Of a stretch of 64,000 nt of DNA, positions 34,238 through 43,364 are shown one piece after another (within the stretch, counting starts at the first letter, position 1; every line of letters starts with the position of its first letter). The position numbers were made by a program, and so were the translations under genes. The stretch spans positions 4,412,501-4,476,500 of the forward strand of contig NZ_CP016286.1 in NCBI RefSeq assembly GCF_001679785.1, read 5' to 3'. This DNA is from Rhizobium leguminosarum. GTDB lineage: Bacteria; Pseudomonadota; Alphaproteobacteria; Rhizobiales; Rhizobiaceae. The notes beneath the pieces were generated by a model. That model had not been told where the DNA came from and made no database searches. It saw only the letters and a program-made list of their open reading frames with translations.

Positions 34238-35824
34238 TCAGACCGTTGCCGGTTCCTGCCCTGTCAGCCGCTCCTCGATACGCACCAGCGAGCCGAGGGC
34301 GAAGAAATCGTCGAAGGAGGCGATCGGAACCTGCTCGGTCAGCTTCGAGACGAAGTCGTCCGAACCGAGCTCCTCCTCGATTGCCTCCACTTCCGCCGAA
34401 AGCGGTCGGTCGACCGTATAGAAATCCGCATGTTTGCGCACGACCTCGTAGAGCATGGCGGCGACGCCCTTCGGTTCATCGCCGAGAATATCGATCGCCT
34501 GTGCCGACAGCAGCGCCTCGAGGGCTGCGAGGCGCTTCAGCGCCCGCATCTGCCGGTCGAAACGCTCGATGACGAGCGGCAGGAACGCTGCCTCGTCCTC
34601 CAGCCCGGCTGCGACGACCAGCGACTGCGCCGACACGGGATTGGACATCGACAGCACGCGCGAGAAGATCTCGCCGGCAAGTTTGATGATCGGCCCGAAA
34701 CCGGTCGCAATCCGCCCCGGCGGCACCAGATTGACCGGCAGGTCGCGGCGCTGGCCGTTGCCGAGAATGACGCAGCGGTTGAAGGCGTTGCGCGCCGCAT
34801 GCGCCATGCAAAGCGCTGCCGATTCGAGCAGGATCGTCACATCGAGCGGCAGAGAGCCGCCTGACGTCATCACCCGGCCTTCGACCACGACGGGATTGTC
34901 GTCCGAGCGCCCGGTGGCGGCAAGGATCTTGTGGCCGGTCGATAAGAGGTTCTCGATCACCGCGCCGAACACCTGCGCGATCATCCGCAGGCTGAGCGGA
35001 TCCTGCACATGCGTTGCCACAGGCCAGTTCCATTCGTCGGAGGCATTGCAGAGCCAGGCGCCGATCAGCGCCTCGCGCGCCGTTCCGACATGCCGGACCG
35101 CCTTCCAGGGATCGCGGGAAGCGCCAAGCGCGCCGGCCGCCATCATCGCCGTTGCCAGCAGGACGCGGATCGAGGCCGCGGCATTGCGCGTCGTTTCCGC
35201 CGCCGAGGCAAAGCTCACCGCATTGACGCTGAGCGAGGCGAGGCTGTCGCGCGGCGCCATCCGCATCGGTTCCAGCCCGGCCGCCCGGAAAGCCTCGGCC
35301 GCCTGCATCCGGTTGCCGCGATAGATCGCTTCGCCGACGCCGGTCAGCACCGCGCCGATCTGTCCCATCAACCCGATATCCGCACAGCCGATCGAGCCGG
35401 TGCGGCGCACGACCGGGATGAGATCGGCCTCGAGCATCCTGATATAGGCCTGGATCAGCTCCGGCGTGCAGCCGACCTGGCCGGTCAGTGCCGTGTTGAT
35501 ACGGATCGCCATGGCATTGCGCACGATATTGCAGGAAAAGGGGGTGCCGGTGCCGAAATGATGGGCGCGCACCAGGCCGAGATTGAAGGTGTCGAGTTCG
35601 TCGGCCGACCACTCCACATCCTTCATGGCGCCGACGCCTGTCGTCGAGCCGTAGACGGGCACGCCGGAGGCAATGGCATCCTCGACGACCTCGCGGGCGA
35701 TCGCGATGCGGGCCATGCCTGTCGCCGAAGCCGAAACAGCAGCCTTGCCCGCCCCGATCGTCACCATCTCGGCAAAACCGAGCGGTCGTCCGGAAAGTTC
35801 GATGCCAGGGCGTTCGTGCTTCAT
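34238..35824 (-). CDS. HAL/PAL-family lyase without MIO triad, probable (S-methyl-)ergothionase
   Basis: A 528-residue protein of the aromatic amino acid ammonia-lyase family, with VYGSTTGVGAM (the YGxxTGFG loop) near residue 58 and the conserved NPV segment SDDNPVV near 316. The loop that forms the MIO cofactor, GSxGASGDLAPL in histidine ammonia-lyase, reads GSIGCADIGLMG here (about 142-153), so Ala-Ser-Gly is Cys-Ala-Asp and no MIO can form. Ergothionases belong to this family and eliminate trimethylamine, a better leaving group, without MIO. The start at 35824 replaces a longer non-conserved frame. First gene of the operon. Confidence 0.82.
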   Translation of the reverse strand: MKHERPGIELSGRPLGFAEMVTIGAGKAAVSASATGMARIAIAREVVEDAIASGVPVYGSTTGVGAMKDVEWSADELDTFNLGLVRAHHFGTGTPFSCNIVRNAMAIRINTALTGQVGCTPELIQAYIRMLEADLIPVVRRTGSIGCADIGLMGQIGAVLTGVGEAIYRGNRMQAAEAFRAAGLEPMRMAPRDSLASLSVNAVSFASAAETTRNAAASIRVLLATAMMAAGALGASRDPWKAVRHVGTAREALIGAWLCNASDEWNWPVATHVQDPLSLRMIAQVFGAVIENLLSTGHKILAATGRSDDNPVVVEGRVMTSGGSLPLDVTILLESAALCMAHAARNAFNRCVILGNGQRRDLPVNLVPPGRIATGFGPIIKLAGEIFSRVLSMSNPVSAQSLVVAAGLEDEAAFLPLVIERFDRQMRALKRLAALEALLSAQAIDILGDEPKGVAAMLYEVVRKHADFYTVDRPLSAEVEAIEEELGSDDFVSKLTEQVPIASFDDFFALGSLVRIEERLTGQEPATV

Positions 35825-35838
35825 GTGCTGTGTCTCCC

Positions 35839-35951
35839 TAGAACAGGATGATTTTAGGCCGGATCGGCCCAAAATCTGAATCCTGTTCTAAATTAAAGCG
35901 CCTGAGCATGATGTCGCCCGAAAACCGCTCACACTTTTCGGCACCATGCTC
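35839..35951. repeat. Two adjacent palindromic elements upstream of the catabolic operon
   Basis: The first (35839-35890) has arms TAGAACAGGAT and ATCCTGTTCTA with an inner GATTTTAGGCC/GGCCCAAAATC pair. The second (35904-35951) has arms GAGCATGATG...CCGAAAA and TTTTCGG...CCATGCTC around CCGCTCACAC. The second looks like a repeat widely scattered in rhizobial genomes. Both lie between the operon start at 35824 and the ubiB stop at 36028, so they form the leader or promoter region of the operon. Confidence 0.65.
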
Positions 35952-36027
35952 GGAACGTGAGACTAAGCGAGCGCTCCGTCACATGGGATATCCCAAATGC
36001 CGAACACCGCATGTTTTTGGCAGGCGG

Positions 36028-37602
36028 TCAGCTCAGCATCCAGGCAATATAGACAAGCGTCAATGCGATGATCCACAGCGCAATCTTGGCCGAACGGTTA
36101 TGCCGCGCTTCGGCCTTGCCGATCGCCTCCGCCGTCTCAGCGTCGAAACGTAAGCCGTGCTCGCTCATATGCAGCAGCTGATGGTGGAATTTTTCGGTCT
36201 TCGCTGCGATTTCCGGCACGGCTTCGGCGAGCTTGACCGCCGCCTTCAGCCCGTCCTTGAGATCGGTGGCGATCCGCTTCGGACCGAGATTGGTGCGGAT
36301 CCAGTCGCCGACGACAGGCTCGGAGGCCTTCCACATGTTGAAGCGTGGATTGAGCATGCGCGACACGCCTTCGACCACGACCATGGTCTTCTGCAGCATC
36401 ACCAGCTCCGGCCGTGTCGCCATGTCGAAGAGTTCGGTCACTTCGAACAGCAGCGTCAGCAGCTTGCCCATCGAGATCGTCTCGGCCGGCTGTCCATGGA
36501 TCGGCTCGCCGATCGCCCGGATCGCCTGGGCGAAGCTTTCGACATTGTGGTGGCCGGGCACATAGCCGGCCTCGAAATGCACCTCGGCGACGCGGATATA
36601 GTCGCGGGTGATGAAGCCATAGAGGATTTCGGCGAGGAACCGCCGTTCCTTCTTGCCCAGCCGCCCGACGATGCCCATGTCGACGGCGACGATCATGCCG
36701 CCCGCATCGACGAAGAGATTGCCCGGATGCATGTCGGCATGGAAGAAGCCGTCGCGCAGCGTGTGGCGCAGGAACGACTGGATCAGCGTATCGGCAAGCA
36801 GGTTGAGATCGTGGCCCGCCGCGCGCAGACCCTCGACATCGGACATCCTCGTGCCGTCGATCCACTCCATGGTGATGACGTCGCGCCCGGTGCGTTCCCA
36901 ATCGACCTTCGGCACGCGGAAACCCGGGTCCTTTTCGGTGTTCTCGGCGATCTCGGAAAGAGCCGCCGCCTCCAGGCGAAGATCCATCTCCACCTTGGTC
37001 GTCTGCTCCAGTGTCTTCGTCACCTCGACCGGCCGCAGCCGCCGGCTGGACGGCACGAAACGCTCCTGCATATGGGCAACGAGATACATCGCCTCGATGT
37101 CATGGGCAAAGCGCTGGCGCACGCCGGGGCGCACGATCTTGACGGCGACCTTCTTCCGGCCCTCGGCCGTCTCGACCTCGGCCGGATGCACCTGCGCGAT
37201 CGAGGCGGCGGCGATCGGATCGCCGAAGCTCGCATAGAGTTCGCTGATCGGCCGCCCGAGCGAGCCTTCGATATTGGCCTTGGCCGCAACCGAGGGAAAG
37301 AAGGCCATCCGGTCCTGAAGCTGCGACAGGTCGTTGGCAAATTCAACGCCGACGACATCCGGCCGCGTTGCCAGGAACTGGCCGATCTTCACATAGGAAG
37401 GACCGAGCCGCTCGACGGCCTGGGCCAACCGATCGCTGCGCTTCTGATGCCGCGCCTTGCTTCGCTCGAAAATCGTGACGAAGGATTTGGCGAGCGCGAC
37501 CGGCGGCGGCAGCCCTTCGGAAGGAAGGGCGGACACAACACCCTCACGCACGAGCACCCAGCCGACCCGCCAAAGGCGGAAATATGCGCCGAAAGTACTC
37601 AT
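36028..37602 (-). CDS. ubiB: Ubiquinone biosynthesis regulatory kinase-like protein UbiB
   Basis: A 524-residue atypical (ABC1/ADCK-type) kinase fold needed for ubiquinone synthesis. The family KxGQ motif is YVKIGQFLATRP near residue 69, the nucleotide-binding lysine is in VAVKIVRPG near 153, the catalytic region is FFHADMHPGNLF near 285 and the metal-binding DMG is in VAVDMGIVGRLG. Two hydrophobic helices close the protein (IALWIIALTLVYIAWML). The start at 37602 is the conserved MSTFGAYFRL. It lies downstream of ubiE on the same strand. Confidence 0.95.
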   Translation of the reverse strand: MSTFGAYFRLWRVGWVLVREGVVSALPSEGLPPPVALAKSFVTIFERSKARHQKRSDRLAQAVERLGPSYVKIGQFLATRPDVVGVEFANDLSQLQDRMAFFPSVAAKANIEGSLGRPISELYASFGDPIAAASIAQVHPAEVETAEGRKKVAVKIVRPGVRQRFAHDIEAMYLVAHMQERFVPSSRRLRPVEVTKTLEQTTKVEMDLRLEAAALSEIAENTEKDPGFRVPKVDWERTGRDVITMEWIDGTRMSDVEGLRAAGHDLNLLADTLIQSFLRHTLRDGFFHADMHPGNLFVDAGGMIVAVDMGIVGRLGKKERRFLAEILYGFITRDYIRVAEVHFEAGYVPGHHNVESFAQAIRAIGEPIHGQPAETISMGKLLTLLFEVTELFDMATRPELVMLQKTMVVVEGVSRMLNPRFNMWKASEPVVGDWIRTNLGPKRIATDLKDGLKAAVKLAEAVPEIAAKTEKFHHQLLHMSEHGLRFDAETAEAIGKAEARHNRSAKIALWIIALTLVYIAWMLS

Positions 37603-37640
37603 GCTGCAGTGCCCCGCTGACGGAGATTCGTGTTCTCTCC

Positions 37641-37774
37641 CCTCATTCCTGTGCTTGTCACAGGAATCCAACCACCGCGCGTCGGCGCGGTGAATGAAGC
37701 AGGAGACATAACGGAGTATTCCGCACCCAAGGACTTGGGCGCGCTGGATTCCTGTGACAAGCACAGGAATGAGG
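37641..37774. repeat. RIME-like inverted element between ubiE and ubiB
   Basis: A perfect 30-base inverted repeat, 37641-37670 and 37745-37774. Each arm is itself a hairpin: stem ATTCCTGTG, loop CTTGT, stem CACAGGAAT. About 74 bases lie between. The loop CTTGT and the doubled-hairpin plan are the same as in the element at 503-588, although stem sequences differ. It fills the ubiE-ubiB space without an open reading frame of its own. Confidence 0.8.
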
Positions 37775-37802
37775 GAGGAAAGGCCTTACTTCCCATATTC
37801 CC

Positions 37803-38579
37803 TCAGAGCTTCCAGCCGGAATGGAGTGCGGCGATGCCGCCGGTATAATTGGTGAAGGTGACGCGCGAAAAGCCGGCCTGGCGGATCATTGCCGCGAAAT
37901 TCTCCTGGTTCGGGAACTTGCGGATCGATTCCACCAGATATTGGTAGGGTTCGGCATCGCCGGTGATCGCCTTGCCGAATTGCGGAATGGCGTTGAACGA
38001 CCAGGCGTCGTAGATCTTGTCGAGAAGCGGCATATCGACTTCGGAAAATTCCAGCACCAGCAGCCGCCCGCCACGCTTCAAGACGCGATAGGCTTCAGAC
38101 AGTGCCGCATCGATCCTCGGCACGTTGCGGATGCCGAAGGCGATCGTATAGGCGTCGAAGCTGCCTGCCTCGAAAGGCAGTTCCTCGGCATTCGCCTCGA
38201 CGAAGGCGAGATTGCCCGAAAGCTTCTTCTTTTCCGCCCGCTCGGCGCCGACGCCGAGCATCGAACCGTTGATGTCGAGCACCGTGGCATGCGCCTGTCT
38301 GCCCGAGGCTTCGACGATGCGGAAGGCTATGTCGCCCGTGCCGCCGGCAACGTCGAGCACCTTGTAGCCAGGCTCTTTGCGTGGGTTCAGCGCCGAAATC
38401 ATCGCATCCTTCCAGGCGCGGTGCATGCCCATCGACATGACGTCGTTCATGATGTCGTAGCGCTTGGCGACCTTGTGGAACACCTGGTTGACCAGGCCCT
38501 GCTTCTGGCCGTCAGGCACCTCGCGGAAGCCGTAGGAGGTCTCCATGCCGCCATCGGCGGAAGTGCGGCTTTCTGACAT
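37803..38579 (-). CDS. ubiE: Ubiquinone/menaquinone biosynthesis C-methyltransferase
   Basis: SAM-dependent methyltransferase of ubiquinone synthesis, 258 residues. [18 protein letters not shown] at about 41-58 is the first UbiE signature, [14 protein letters not shown] near 74 is the SAM-binding loop, and [18 protein letters not shown] near 168 is the second signature. The start at 38579 begins [11 protein letters not shown]. It is divergent from mutM, 149 bases away, and upstream of ubiB, as in many Rhizobiales. Confidence 0.95.
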   Translation of the reverse strand: MSESRTSADGGMETSYGFREVPDGQKQGLVNQVFHKVAKRYDIMNDVMSMGMHRAWKDAMISALNPRKEPGYKVLDVAGGTGDIAFRIVEASGRQAHATVLDINGSMLGVGAERAEKKKLSGNLAFVEANAEELPFEAGSFDAYTIAFGIRNVPRIDAALSEAYRVLKRGGRLLVLEFSEVDMPLLDKIYDAWSFNAIPQFGKAITGDAEPYQYLVESIRKFPNQENFAAMIRQAGFSRVTFTNYTGGIAALHSGWKL

Positions 38580-38728
38580 CAGACTGCTCCGTTCCTGACG
38601 ATTCGGGCGCGACGGCCATAGCGAAAGACCGCGCGCGACGTTATCTATGGGCCGCGTTTTCCGCGGCACACTGGCGCTATAGCGCACATCGTCGTCGGTT
38701 GAAACACGTTAGAGATAGATGGGTTAAG

Positions 38729-39649
38729 ATGCCGGAATTGCCAGAAGTCGAAACGGTGAAACGCGGTCTGACGCCGGCGATGGAGGGCACGCGCGTCACC
38801 AGGCTGGAGCTGCGCCGCGGCGATCTGCGCTTCCCCTTTCCCGACGCTTTCGCAGACAGGGTTTCCGGCCGCACCATCGTCAGCCTTGGCCGCCGCGCCA
38901 AATATCTGCTGGTCGATCTCGACGACGGAAACACGCTGATTTCGCATCTCGGCATGTCCGGTTCTTTCCGCATCGAGGAGGGCCGCATTGAGGAGGGCCG
39001 CATCGAGGAGGGTGCCGCCTCCGGCGTGCCGGGCGAATTCCACAATGCCCGCTCGAAGGACGAGAAGCACGATCATGTCGTCTTCCATCTGCAAGGTGCA
39101 AGCGGCCCGCGCCGCGTCGTCTATAACGATCCGCGCCGTTTCGGCTTCATGGATATGGTGGGACGTGCCGATCTCGCCGCCCATCCCTTCTTCCGCGATC
39201 TCGGCCCGGAGCCGACGGGAAACGAGCTCAGCGCCGCCTATCTGGCCGAACGCTTTCGTGACAAGGCGCAGCCGCTGAAGAGTGCGCTACTTGACCAGAA
39301 GAACATTGCCGGTCTCGGCAATATATATGTGTGCGAGGCGCTGTGGCGCGCGCATCTTTCGCCGATCCGCGCCGCCGGTACGCTGGTGACGGCAACTGGC
39401 CGGCCGAAGGCGCAGCTCGACCTGCTCGTCGCCTCGGTCCGCGACGTCATCGCCGATGCGATCGCCGCCGGCGGATCGTCGCTGCGCGACCATATCCAGA
39501 CCGACGGATCGCTCGGCTATTTCCAGCATTCCTTCTCCGTCTATGATCGCGAAAGTCAGGCTTGCCGCACGCCCGGCTGCGGCGGTACGGTCGCCCGCAT
39601 CGTCCAGGCGGGTCGCTCCACCTTCTATTGCGCCACCTGCCAGAAGTAA
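38729..39649 (+). CDS. mutM: Formamidopyrimidine-DNA glycosylase
   Basis: Excises oxidised purines such as 8-oxoguanine and nicks the site. It must start MPELPEVE, with Pro1 the catalytic nucleophile after Met removal and Glu2 a catalytic acid, which fixes the ATG at 38729. The C-terminal zinc finger CRTPGCGG...YCATCQK is intact. The 306-residue product is slightly long because of a loop near residue 81, where RIEEG is repeated three times; this is the 15-base tandem repeat noted separately. Confidence 0.96.
   Translation: MPELPEVETVKRGLTPAMEGTRVTRLELRRGDLRFPFPDAFADRVSGRTIVSLGRRAKYLLVDLDDGNTLISHLGMSGSFRIEEGRIEEGRIEEGAASGVPGEFHNARSKDEKHDHVVFHLQGASGPRRVVYNDPRRFGFMDMVGRADLAAHPFFRDLGPEPTGNELSAAYLAERFRDKAQPLKSALLDQKNIAGLGNIYVCEALWRAHLSPIRAAGTLVTATGRPKAQLDLLVASVRDVIADAIAAGGSSLRDHIQTDGSLGYFQHSFSVYDRESQACRTPGCGGTVARIVQAGRSTFYCATCQK
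38969..39013 (+). repeat. Three tandem 15-bp units within mutM
   Basis: CGCATCGAGGAGGGC, CGCATTGAGGAGGGC and CGCATCGAGGAGGGT follow each other in frame and encode RIEEG three times. The insertion lies in a surface loop of the N-terminal domain. Slippage could change the copy number without shifting the frame. Confidence 0.9.
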
Positions 39650-39687
39650 GCCCGCCAGAAGCGAGAGTGAGAAACCGGGAGAACAGC

Positions 39688-40461
39688 ATGGCCTATGAGA
39701 CCCTGATCGTCGAAACCCGAGGCAATGTCGGCCTCGTCACGCTGAACCGCCCGCAGGCGCTGAACGCGCTGAATTCCACTGTCCTGAAGGAGCTGAAGGA
39801 GGCCTATGCCGCCTTACACGCCGACGAGACGATCGGCGCGATCGTGCTCACCGGTTCCGAGCGCGCCTTTGCTGCCGGCGCCGATATCAAGGAGATGCAG
39901 CGGCTTGAGTTCGCCGATGTCTATAAGAGTGATTTCATCAGCGGCTGGGATGAGGTCGCCAAGGCACGCAAGCCGGTGATCGCCGCCGTCAGCGGTTTTG
40001 CGCTCGGCGGCGGCTGCGAGCTCGCCATGATGTGCGATTTCATCATCGCCTCGGAGACGGCGAAGTTCGGCCAGCCGGAAATCACCCTCGGCGTCATTCC
40101 CGGCATGGGCGGCTCGCAGCGGTTGACGCGCGCCGTCGGCAAGGCGAAGGCAATGGATCTCATCCTGACCGGCCGCATGATGGATGCGGCCGAGGCAGAA
40201 CGATCGGGACTCGTTTCGCGTGTGGTCGCGCCCGAGCGTCTGCTCGACGAGGCGCTGGCGGCCGCCGAAAAGATCGCTTCACTGTCGCGCCCCTCGGTGA
40301 TGATGGCCAAGGAGGCGGTCAACCGCGCATTCGAGACGACGCTGGAGGAGGGATTGCGTTTCGAGCGCCGCCTGTTCCACAGCCTCTTTGCCACGGACGA
40401 CCAGAAAGAAGGCATGGCGGCCTTCGTCGAGAAGCGCAAACCGGCTTTTACGCACCGTTGA
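39688..40461 (+). CDS. Enoyl-CoA hydratase
   Basis: A 257-residue crotonase-family enzyme that hydrates trans-2-enoyl-CoA in beta-oxidation. [11 protein letters not shown] near residue 60 and [20 protein letters not shown] near 103 (the oxyanion loop) are intact, with the two catalytic glutamates in GGCELA and the [18 protein letters not shown] segment near 129. The ATG at 39688 follows CGGGAGAA. It sits between mutM and rpsT, a conserved place in Rhizobiales. Confidence 0.93.
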   Translation: MAYETLIVETRGNVGLVTLNRPQALNALNSTVLKELKEAYAALHADETIGAIVLTGSERAFAAGADIKEMQRLEFADVYKSDFISGWDEVAKARKPVIAAVSGFALGGGCELAMMCDFIIASETAKFGQPEITLGVIPGMGGSQRLTRAVGKAKAMDLILTGRMMDAAEAERSGLVSRVVAPERLLDEALAAAEKIASLSRPSVMMAKEAVNRAFETTLEEGLRFERRLFHSLFATDDQKEGMAAFVEKRKPAFTHR

Positions 40462-40504
40462 ATGCTTTTAGGCTCCTGCCGGTGGTAAAGCTTGAAAATC
40501 CGCG

Positions 40505-40532
40505 TTGACGTGGGCCGGCTTTAGAGTTATAT
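40505..40532 (+). promoter_or_regulatory. Probable housekeeping promoter of rpsT
   Basis: TTGACG at 40505-40510 and TTATAT at 40527-40532 are separated by 16 bases, a good sigma-70-type match. It would give an untranslated leader of about 115 bases before the rpsT ATG at 40654. Confidence 0.55.
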
Positions 40533-40653
40533 GCCCGCCCACGGTTCGGAAAGCCGGTTTGGTTTTCCGCGATTGCTCCCGCATTGCTGGATTTTGTGGC
40601 CGCAGGGCCCGCGGTAATGGCGGAGTTTGTTCGAATTCTTGAGAGAGGCATCC

Positions 40654-40932
40654 ATGGCCAATACAACTTCGGCGAAAAAAGCGACCCGCAAGATCGCCCG
40701 CCGTACCGACGTCAATAAGGCTCGTCGCTCGCGCGTTCGTACTTTCGTTCGCCAGGTCGAAGAGGCCATCGCATCCGGTGACGCCGCCAAGGCGAAGGAA
40801 GCTTTCCTGGCTGCTCAGCCCGAGCTTGCCCGCGCCGCCAGCAAGGGTGTGCTGCATTCCAACACGGCATCGCGCAAGGTCTCGCGCCTGGCCGCTCGTG
40901 TGAAGGCTCTTTCGGTCACCACGACCGCGTAA
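40654..40932 (+). CDS. rpsT: 30S ribosomal protein S20
   Basis: A 92-residue, Lys/Arg/Ala-rich ribosomal protein that binds 16S rRNA. It begins [20 protein letters not shown] and has [19 protein letters not shown] at the C-terminal end, both typical of S20. The start at 40654 follows GAGAGAGGCA; nine extra upstream codons are not conserved. A strong terminator follows, so it forms a separate unit from dnaA. Confidence 0.97.
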
Positions 40933-40962
40933 TCTTCCGTTAAGGACTTCTTCTTTATGATT

Positions 40963-40988
40963 AGCCCGGTAATTTTACCGGGCTTTTT
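40963..40988 (+). terminator. Rho-independent terminator of rpsT
   Basis: AGCCCGGTAA and TTACCGGGCT pair perfectly around a two-base centre (a four-base loop in practice), followed by a T-run. Confidence 0.88.
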
Positions 40989-41791
40989 CGATTCAACCGA
41001 TCAGCCCCTGCATGGTTAATCTCACGACTGTTTCGTGTCAACGCCATGACAGGAAAAAGTGTTTAAAAACAAAGGCTTGCGCAAGGATGCTTTTGCACTG
41101 CGCGACTCTGCCCCAAGCTTCCCGGACCACAGGGGAGTCAAGAGGATTTTATTTTTTTTCTTTCAATGCGTGTCAAAATAGCCCGAACGGGGGAATCTCT
41201 TTGATTCAACTGCGATTCTTTTTTGACGCTGGTGTGACGCCCGAAAAGGGCAGGCGGAGTCAATGGCCGCTTGTTAATTTTGCGTAAAATTCATCGTTGA
41301 TATTGCCGTTTGATCCTGCCTAAATGGCTTCCAACAGAGGGCGCGGACATCACCTGCAGAGGCTCGGTTTTAACTGCCACGTCGGCAGGGCGATGAGTTT
41401 GTGCCTTTTGTTACGGAGCCCTGCGCTTCCGTCTTTTCAAGCACTCGACGGATTTGAACCGTAACGTGGCTGTTACGGAGCGGGGATGTTTTGTGCCTTC
41501 AGTGGCCACACGTTTAAGGCGAGGCCACCGGAGAAGGTAAAGTAATATTGCGTTCGGGCTGGTCGGCCGAAAACGAGGTTCGACCGCCAGCCTGACACGG
41601 AGAGCCGATGAAGGTTGCCGCATGAATGCGGCCCCTGCAACGGAGTTCTGCGTCGGTCCCGTTGAGGGGCCAGTGTTTTTGAGTGAACCGGCAGGCGAGC
41701 GGCTCATGAGGATCCGTCAGCCCGCCAAAGCGGGGAATGATCGGGCGGCTGTTTTAGCGGATGCCGCCCGGTGGAATTGAAAGGCGGCATT
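40989..41791. other. Non-coding upstream region of dnaA
   Basis: About 800 bases separate the rpsT terminator from the dnaA start, and no gene is credible. The first 270 bases hold seven GANTC sites. A perfect hairpin CCGTAAC-N6-GTTACGG lies at 41459-41478, with an extra copy of GTTACGGAGC at about 41410. TTAA-N7-TAAA at 41274-41288 is close to a CtrA half-pair. I do not find a cluster of DnaA boxes, so this is a long regulated promoter region rather than an evident origin. Confidence 0.6.
40990..41261. promoter_or_regulatory. Cluster of seven GANTC (CcrM methylation) sites
   Basis: GANTC occurs at 40990, 41104, 41135, 41193, 41203, 41214 and 41257, seven in 272 bases where about one is expected by chance. 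CcrM methylates this sequence late in the alphaproteobacterial cell cycle, and dnaA transcription is affected by GANTC methylation in Caulobacter. A comparable role here is inference from position. Confidence 0.6.
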
Positions 41792-43342
41792 ATGCAGATG
41801 AATACGATGACGACGGGCGGGCTCGACAATGGGGATGCGGCACCGCAGACGTTCGGATCCATTCGCCTCGAAGTGGGCGAAGCAAAGGCGGAAATGAAGC
41901 AGAACGTATTGTTCGAGCGCGTCAGCGCGCGCTTGAAGGCCCAGGTCGGTCCTGACGTCTATGCCAGCTGGTTTGCCAGGCTGAAGCTGCATTCGGTATC
42001 GAAGAGCGTCGTTCGCCTTTCGGTCCCCACGACCTTCCTGAAGTCGTGGATCAACAATCGTTATCTCGATCTCATCACCGGTCTGTTCCAGGCCGAAGAT
42101 CCGGAAATTCTGAAAATTGAAGTCCTGGTGCGCACGGCAACGCGCCACGGCACGAAGGCGCTCGATGAGGCGGTCGCGCCGGAACCAGCCGCCCCCACGC
42201 AGATGCGCCGCCCGACAAGCGCGCAGCCGGCCGGTCAGGCCGTCCAGCAGGCGGTTTCGGCTGTTGCCGCCGCAAGGCCAGCAAGCTTTGGCTCGCCGCT
42301 CTTCGGTTCGCCGCTCGATAGCCGCTTCACCTTCGACACCTTCGTCGAAGGCAGCTCGAACCGGGTCGCACTTGCGGCTGCAAAGACGATTGCGGAAGCT
42401 GGTCAGGGCGCCGTGCGCTTCAACCCGCTCTTCATTCATTCGACCGTCGGCCTCGGCAAGACCCACCTGCTGCAGGCAGTCGCCAATGCGGCAGTACAGA
42501 ACCCGCGGGCTCTGCGCGTCGTCTATCTGACGGCCGAATACTTCATGTGGCGATTCGCCACCGCGATCCGCGACAATGATGCGCTGACGCTGAAGGATTC
42601 GCTGCGCAACATCGATCTCCTGATCATCGACGACATGCAGTTCCTGCAGGGCAAGATGATCCAGCATGAATTCTGCCATCTCCTGAACATGCTGCTCGAC
42701 AGCGCCAAGCAGGTCGTCGTTGCTGCCGACCGTGCGCCCTGGGAGCTGGAGTCGCTCGACCCCCGCGTTCGCTCGCGCCTGCAGGGCGGTGTCGCGATCG
42801 AATTCGACGCGCCGGATTACGAGATGCGTCTCGAAATCCTCAAGCGTCGCCTGGCTGTCGCCCGGCTCGAAGATCCGTCGCTCGATATACCGGCCGAACT
42901 GCTCCAGCATGTCGCCCGCAACGTCACGGCCAGCGGCCGCGAACTCGAAGGCGCCTTCAACCAGCTGGTCTTCCGCCGCTCCTTCGAGCCGAACCTGTCG
43001 ATCGAACGCGTCGACGAGCTGCTCGCCCATCTGGTTGGCTCCGGCGAGCCCCGCCGTGTGCGCATCGAGGATATCCAGCGCATCGTCGCAAGGCACTACA
43101 ACGTCTCGCGCCAGGAACTGGTGTCCAACCGCCGCACCCGCGTCATCGTCAAGCCGCGCCAGATCGCGATGTATCTGTCGAAGACGCTGACGCCGCGCTC
43201 CTTCCCGGAGATCGGCCGCCGGTTCGGCGGGCGCGATCACACGACCGTTCTGCATGCCGTGCGCAAGATCGAGGAGCTGATTTCGGGAGACACCAAGCTT
43301 TCGCACGAAGTCGAGCTTCTGAAGCGGCTGATCAACGAATAA
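41792..43342 (+). CDS. dnaA: Chromosomal replication initiator protein DnaA
   Basis: AAA+ initiator of 516 residues. Domain I (about 25-100) is followed by a Pro/Ala/Gln-rich linker, then the ATPase with Walker A region [15 protein letters not shown] near 216, in which the first glycine of GxxxxGKT is Ser, and Walker [11 protein letters not shown] near 272. Domain IV contains the DnaA signature [20 protein letters not shown] near the C-terminus. The ATG at 41792 follows AAAGGCGG; a GTG seven codons upstream is the alternative. A long, GANTC-rich control region precedes it. Confidence 0.96.
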   Translation: MQMNTMTTGGLDNGDAAPQTFGSIRLEVGEAKAEMKQNVLFERVSARLKAQVGPDVYASWFARLKLHSVSKSVVRLSVPTTFLKSWINNRYLDLITGLFQAEDPEILKIEVLVRTATRHGTKALDEAVAPEPAAPTQMRRPTSAQPAGQAVQQAVSAVAAARPASFGSPLFGSPLDSRFTFDTFVEGSSNRVALAAAKTIAEAGQGAVRFNPLFIHSTVGLGKTHLLQAVANAAVQNPRALRVVYLTAEYFMWRFATAIRDNDALTLKDSLRNIDLLIIDDMQFLQGKMIQHEFCHLLNMLLDSAKQVVVAADRAPWELESLDPRVRSRLQGGVAIEFDAPDYEMRLEILKRRLAVARLEDPSLDIPAELLQHVARNVTASGRELEGAFNQLVFRRSFEPNLSIERVDELLAHLVGSGEPRRVRIEDIQRIVARHYNVSRQELVSNRRTRVIVKPRQIAMYLSKTLTPRSFPEIGRRFGGRDHTTVLHAVRKIEELISGDTKLSHEVELLKRLINE

Positions 43343-43364
43343 TCGATAGTTTTTGCGAAAAATC

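Noticed and set aside
32860..34572. A 570-codon open frame antisense to the cyclic amidohydrolase
   Set aside because: Long antisense frames are common in GC-rich coding DNA. The product is Arg/His-rich without motifs, and the minus-strand gene has clear family motifs.
28454..35824. Ordinary hut (histidine utilisation) operon
   Set aside because: Signature residues of HutH (Ala-Ser-Gly) and HutU (active-site Cys) are absent. HutI, HutG and HutC are absent, and DUF917, hydantoinase and carbamoylase genes take their place.
40989..41791. Chromosomal replication origin next to dnaA
   Set aside because: I find no cluster of DnaA boxes. The origin of Rhizobiales chromosomes usually lies elsewhere, so only a regulatory region is claimed.
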